A program made the position numbers and the translations under genes. From the NCBI RefSeq assembly GCF_000717245.1, contig NZ_JNYQ01000003.1:561244-625243 (forward strand): 64,000 nucleotides of DNA, read 5' to 3'. A model generated the notes under the pieces. That model searched no databases, had not been told where the DNA came from, and saw nothing but the letters and a program-made list of their open reading frames with translations. Position 1 is the first letter of the stretch; each line of letters opens with the position of its first letter. Source of the DNA: Kitasatospora papulosa (GTDB lineage Bacteria > Actinomycetota > Actinomycetes > Streptomycetales > Streptomycetaceae). Below are positions 61,308 to 64,000 of this stretch, in pieces.

Positions 61308-62824
61308 CAGCCCTTCTTCTTGATGTCGTAGGCGAAGAACTGCGAGTTCAGCCCGTTGAGGGGGTAGCCGGAGAGCTTGTCGTTCGCGACGACGATCTGC
61401 GGGTAGAGGTACAGCCAGTCACTCGCCGCGTCCTCGGCGGTCTGCCGGTTGACCTTCTTCAGCAGCTCCGTCTGGCCGGCGGTGCTGGAGGCTTCCTCCG
61501 CCTGCTCGACCCACCGGGTGACCTGCGGGTTGTCGTAGCCCCAGTAGAAGTCGGGGTTGCCGTACCAGACCAGGTCGCGGTCGTTGACGTGCTCCTGGAG
61601 CGTGGCCGAGAAGTCGTGGTTCTTGTAGACCTTCGTGTACCACTCGTCAGGGGTGATGGTGTTGATCTTGACGGTGATCCCGACCTTGGCGAGCTGGGAC
61701 TTGATGAAGGTCGCGGCCGTCGGGTGCGGGTCGTAGTTGGGGGTGTCGAGCGTGAAGCTGAAGCCCTTGGCGTAACCGGCCTCGGACAGCAGCTTCTTGG
61801 CCTTCGTCACGTCGTAGGCGTTGACGTCGGTCAGGTCCTCGTACCAGGGGTCGGTGGGCGGGACCATCGAGCCGATCTGCTTGCCGTAGCCGCCCCAGAC
61901 GGACTCCAGGAGCTTCTTGTCGTCGATGGCGGCGGACACGGCCTGGCGCACCTTGACGTCGGTGAAGGGCTTGGCCTTGTCGTTGAACGCCAGCAGCAGC
62001 TTGGTCGTGGAGTTGCCGTCGTTGACCTTGTACGCGCCGTTGCTCTTGAACTGCTCCAGCGCGTCGGGCGACTGCTCGCTGGTGACGACGTCCACGGCGT
62101 TGGTGAGCAGGGCGTTGTTGAGCGCCGACGCGTCCTTGTAGTAGTGGAAGACGACCTGCTTGTTGGCGGCGGCGTCCCCCCAGTAGTCCGCGAAACGGTT
62201 CAGGCTCAGGGCGGAACCGCGGGTCCACTTGTTCAGGGTGTACGGGCCGGTGCCGTCCTCGGTCGTCTTCAGGTCCTTGGCCTGGGAGTTGATGATCCAG
62301 ACGTAGGAGAGGTTGTAGACGAAGGAGATCGACTTCTTGGACAGCGTGATCTTCACGGTCCGCTTGTCGGGGGTGGCGATGTCCTTGACGACTTCGAGGT
62401 TGCCCTTGCGGGCGGACTGGGAGTCGTCGGCGAGGACCTTCTCCAGGCTGTACTTGACGTCCTCGCTGGTGAGTTCCTTGCCGCTGTGGAACTTCACGCC
62501 GTCGCGCAGGGTGAAGGTGTAGGTCAGGCCGTCGGCGCCGGTCTCGTAGTCCTGGGCGAGGAGCTTCTCGACCTCACCGTCGTCGGTGAGTCTGAACAGG
62601 CCTTCGTAGACGTTGCCGTTGAGGGCCTCGGTGACGCCCTGCCCGCCACCCGCGGTGTTGTCGAGGTTCTGCGGCTCGTAGAGGGAGCCGATGTTGACGA
62701 CCGCGTCCTTGTCCCAGGTGCCGCCCGAGGCGCTGGTGCCGCCGGAGCCGCCGCAGGCGGTCAGGGCCACGGCGAGAGCGGCGACGGTGGCGGTGCCGAA
62801 CAGGACGTTCTTCTTGGTGCTCAT
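61307..62824 (-). CDS. ABC transporter substrate-binding lipoprotein (SBP family 5)
   Basis: A 505-residue solute-binding protein. Lipoprotein signal MSTKKNVLFGTATVAALAVALTACGGSGG with lipobox LTAC. NIGSLYEPQNLDNTAGGGQGV, VYEGLFRLTDDGEVEKLLAQDYETGADGLTYTFTLRDGVKFHSGKELTSEDVKYSLEKVL is the SBP_bac_5 core. It captures a peptide, opine or glycoside outside the membrane; ligand unknown. First transporter gene, followed by dppB-, dppC-, dppD- and dppF-like genes. ATG 62824 follows GAAAGAG. Confidence 0.92.
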   Translation of the reverse strand: MSTKKNVLFGTATVAALAVALTACGGSGGTSASGGTWDKDAVVNIGSLYEPQNLDNTAGGGQGVTEALNGNVYEGLFRLTDDGEVEKLLAQDYETGADGLTYTFTLRDGVKFHSGKELTSEDVKYSLEKVLADDSQSARKGNLEVVKDIATPDKRTVKITLSKKSISFVYNLSYVWIINSQAKDLKTTEDGTGPYTLNKWTRGSALSLNRFADYWGDAAANKQVVFHYYKDASALNNALLTNAVDVVTSEQSPDALEQFKSNGAYKVNDGNSTTKLLLAFNDKAKPFTDVKVRQAVSAAIDDKKLLESVWGGYGKQIGSMVPPTDPWYEDLTDVNAYDVTKAKKLLSEAGYAKGFSFTLDTPNYDPHPTAATFIKSQLAKVGITVKINTITPDEWYTKVYKNHDFSATLQEHVNDRDLVWYGNPDFYWGYDNPQVTRWVEQAEEASSTAGQTELLKKVNRQTAEDAASDWLYLYPQIVVANDKLSGYPLNGLNSQFFAYDIKKKG

Positions 62825-62862
62825 GGATCAGGGCTCTTTCGGTGCGGGGAGCTGCGGGGTGA

Positions 62863-63603
62863 TCAGTGCTGGGCGTCGAAGCCGTCGCGGAAGACGGGGA
62901 GCTTCTCGCCTGCCTCGACGGGCAGGTGGAAACGGTTCTGCCGCGGCGGCATCGGACAGTTGTACTGATCGGAGAATCCGCAGGGCGGCACGAAGGCCCG
63001 GTTGAAGTCGAGGACGACCCGGCTCTCGTCGTCCGTGCGCCGCACGAAGAGGAAGCGGCCGGCCCCGTACGTGGTGTCACCGTTGGTGGGGTCCCCGAAG
63101 ACGAGCAGCAGGGTGCCGTCGTCGTCGAAGGCGCTGAGCGTGTACGCGCGGCCGTCGACGGTGAGCGTGATGTCGCCCGGGACGACCAGGTCGCGGCTGC
63201 CGCCGTTGTCCCGGATGTGCTCGAAGGCGATACGCCGGGCGCCGGGAACGGGGGTGTAGGAGGCTTCCAGGACCCAGGCGGGGTCGTACGGGAAGGCGTC
63301 CACCCGGTCGAAATGGCGGATGGCGGGCGCGTCGGCGTCCCAGAGGCGCAGGCCGTGCTCGGGCTCGCCGGTGACCAGGTCGGTGCGCCGGAGCGTGGTC
63401 ACCGTCACGGTGCCGGGTCGGCCGGCGCGCGCTTCCTCCACGTCCGGCTCCTCACCCGCCGGCGCCCAGCGGGTCTCGACCAGGGCGAGGTTGCCGGTCG
63501 GTGACGTGAGCGCGCGGTGACGCTCGGCACGCCAGGCGTCCCACTCCTCCGCCGGGTCTACGGGTGCGCGGTCGGGGGACGTGTGGGACACGGCAGTACT
63601 CAT
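62863..63603 (-). CDS. DUF1684-domain protein
   Basis: A 246-residue soluble protein. DPAEEWDAWRAERHRALTSPTGNLALVETRWAPAGEEPDVEEA and the C-terminal VVLDFNRAFVPPCGFSDQYNCPMPPRQNRFHLPVEAGEKLP are the DUF1684 signature, with conserved Cys residues and an Asn-Pro/Asp-rich barrel. Function unknown in the literature I know. It is 38 bp upstream of the substrate-binding protein gene on the same strand, so it heads the operon and may act on the imported compound. ATG 63603 is the first start after a good promoter at 63674-63701. Confidence 0.85.
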   Translation of the reverse strand: MSTAVSHTSPDRAPVDPAEEWDAWRAERHRALTSPTGNLALVETRWAPAGEEPDVEEARAGRPGTVTVTTLRRTDLVTGEPEHGLRLWDADAPAIRHFDRVDAFPYDPAWVLEASYTPVPGARRIAFEHIRDNGGSRDLVVPGDITLTVDGRAYTLSAFDDDGTLLLVFGDPTNGDTTYGAGRFLFVRRTDDESRVVLDFNRAFVPPCGFSDQYNCPMPPRQNRFHLPVEAGEKLPVFRDGFDAQH

Positions 63604-63673
63604 TCGTCTCGGCGAGGGCGGCCTTCACAGCCCGCGTACGCAGGGCGTGAATAAGTGGCCAAAGCATCACCTT

Positions 63674-63701
63674 TATTGACCATAAGCACATCTAATGTCA
63701 A
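63674..63701 (-). promoter_or_regulatory. promoter of the DUF1684-importer operon
   Basis: On the minus strand TTGACA (63701-63696), 16 bp, then TCAATA (63679-63674). An inverted repeat TTGAC...GTCAA overlaps both elements and could be an operator. The adjacent 63604-63673 is leader. No other feature was seen up to the hairpin at 63803. Confidence 0.55.
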
Positions 63702-63802
63702 ACGTACGTATCACATGGTGAGACGCACTTCTCGGAAGGACGCGGTGCCGCCCGGGCCTGGAGCGACTCGGGCCGGACATCGCGGCACCGGGGCGGACGG
63801 AA

Positions 63803-63844
63803 GGGAGCACCCGCTCCTCGCGGGTGCGAGGAGCGGGTGCTCCC
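63803..63844 (-). terminator. terminator with 19-bp perfect stem
   Basis: Arms 63803-63821 and 63826-63844 are perfect 19-bp complements around GGGT, 51 bp after the stop of the partial gene at the right edge. Confidence 0.85.
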
Positions 63845-63894
63845 TCGGAGGGGTGCCATCCCTGTCGGGCGCCCGGGCGTCGTCGCCGGTGGGC

Positions 63895-64000
63895 CTACCT
63901 GACCGGGGTGAAGTCGCGGGCGCCGATGAAGTCGGGCCTGCGGACGGGGGCCGCGAAGGGCTCCTGGGCGGTGTTGTCGACGCTGTTGAAGACGATGAAG
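63895..64000 (-). CDS. C-terminal end of an unidentified protein
   Basis: The last 34 codons of a gene entering from the right edge read FIVFNSVDNTAQEPFAAPVR then RPDFIGARDFTPVR and a TAG stop. I do not recognise the family from this fragment. Codon use is normal for the genome. The terminator hairpin lies just downstream. Confidence 0.6.
   Translation of the reverse strand, partial: FIVFNSVDNTAQEPFAAPVRRPDFIGARDFTPVR

Overview
The window is high-GC (about 70 percent) DNA with strong third-position GC bias, frequent GTG starts, TetR/GntR/Lrp/DeoR regulators, eukaryotic-type Ser/Thr kinases, secreted glycan hydrolases and GGAG-type ribosome binding sites. All of this points to a chromosomal stretch of a Streptomyces or close relative. 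No rRNA, tRNA, CRISPR array, insertion sequence or phage integrase was seen.

Layout. 1-13 kb: amino acid permease and saccharopine-dehydrogenase-like oxidoreductase, uracil-DNA glycosylase, a BadF-type sugar kinase, a degenerate CbiX-like protein, a lactonase-fold protein, a FUSC membrane protein, a lipoprotein, a divergent TetR/SDR pair, an Lrp regulator, a HAD phosphatase and a membrane-anchored Ser/Thr kinase. 13-26 kb: a polysaccharide and cell-surface region with aldo/keto reductase, GH16 glucanase, a stand-alone LigD-type 3'-phosphoesterase, a class F sortase with a repeat-containing candidate surface substrate, several broken genes, a flavin monooxygenase, and a GH74-CBM2 xyloglucanase preceded by a perfect CebR box. 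26-33 kb: a peptide secretion locus with a double-glycine-leader, glycine-zipper precursor peptide followed by an NHLM-type export cassette (HlyD-like adaptor, C39 peptidase-ABC transporter, second ABC transporter). 33-42 kb: transketolase, a second Ser/Thr kinase, a TetR plus TetX-like monooxygenase unit, a PAS-GAF-SpoIIE phosphatase and a DeoR-type repressor. 42-44 kb: gene remnants, including two divergent genes fused head to head by an apparent deletion.

44-48 kb: a zinc-starvation locus. Zinc-free ribosomal protein paralogues (S14, L28, L33, L31, S18) and a CobW-like protein flank a Zur-box-like operator. Next to it are an iron-box-controlled DUF2470 gene and a 25-codon bL37 gene. 48-51 kb: a malX-malY-like pair (PTS EIICB and C-S lyase). 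52.9-56.8 kb: a De Ley-Doudoroff D-galactonate set (dgoD-dgoA-dgoK with a GntR regulator). 57-64 kb: a transglycosylase with no normal start codon, a complete dipeptide-type ABC importer preceded by a DUF1684 gene, and the end of one more gene.

The best candidate for an under-described system is the peptide locus at 26.6-32.8 kb: a cysteine-free glycine-zipper core behind a GG leader, an attenuating hairpin, and a dedicated exporter with no modification enzyme in view. A second theme is gene decay. Five broken genes lie at 18-21 kb and 42-44 kb, several with junctions that look like clean deletions.
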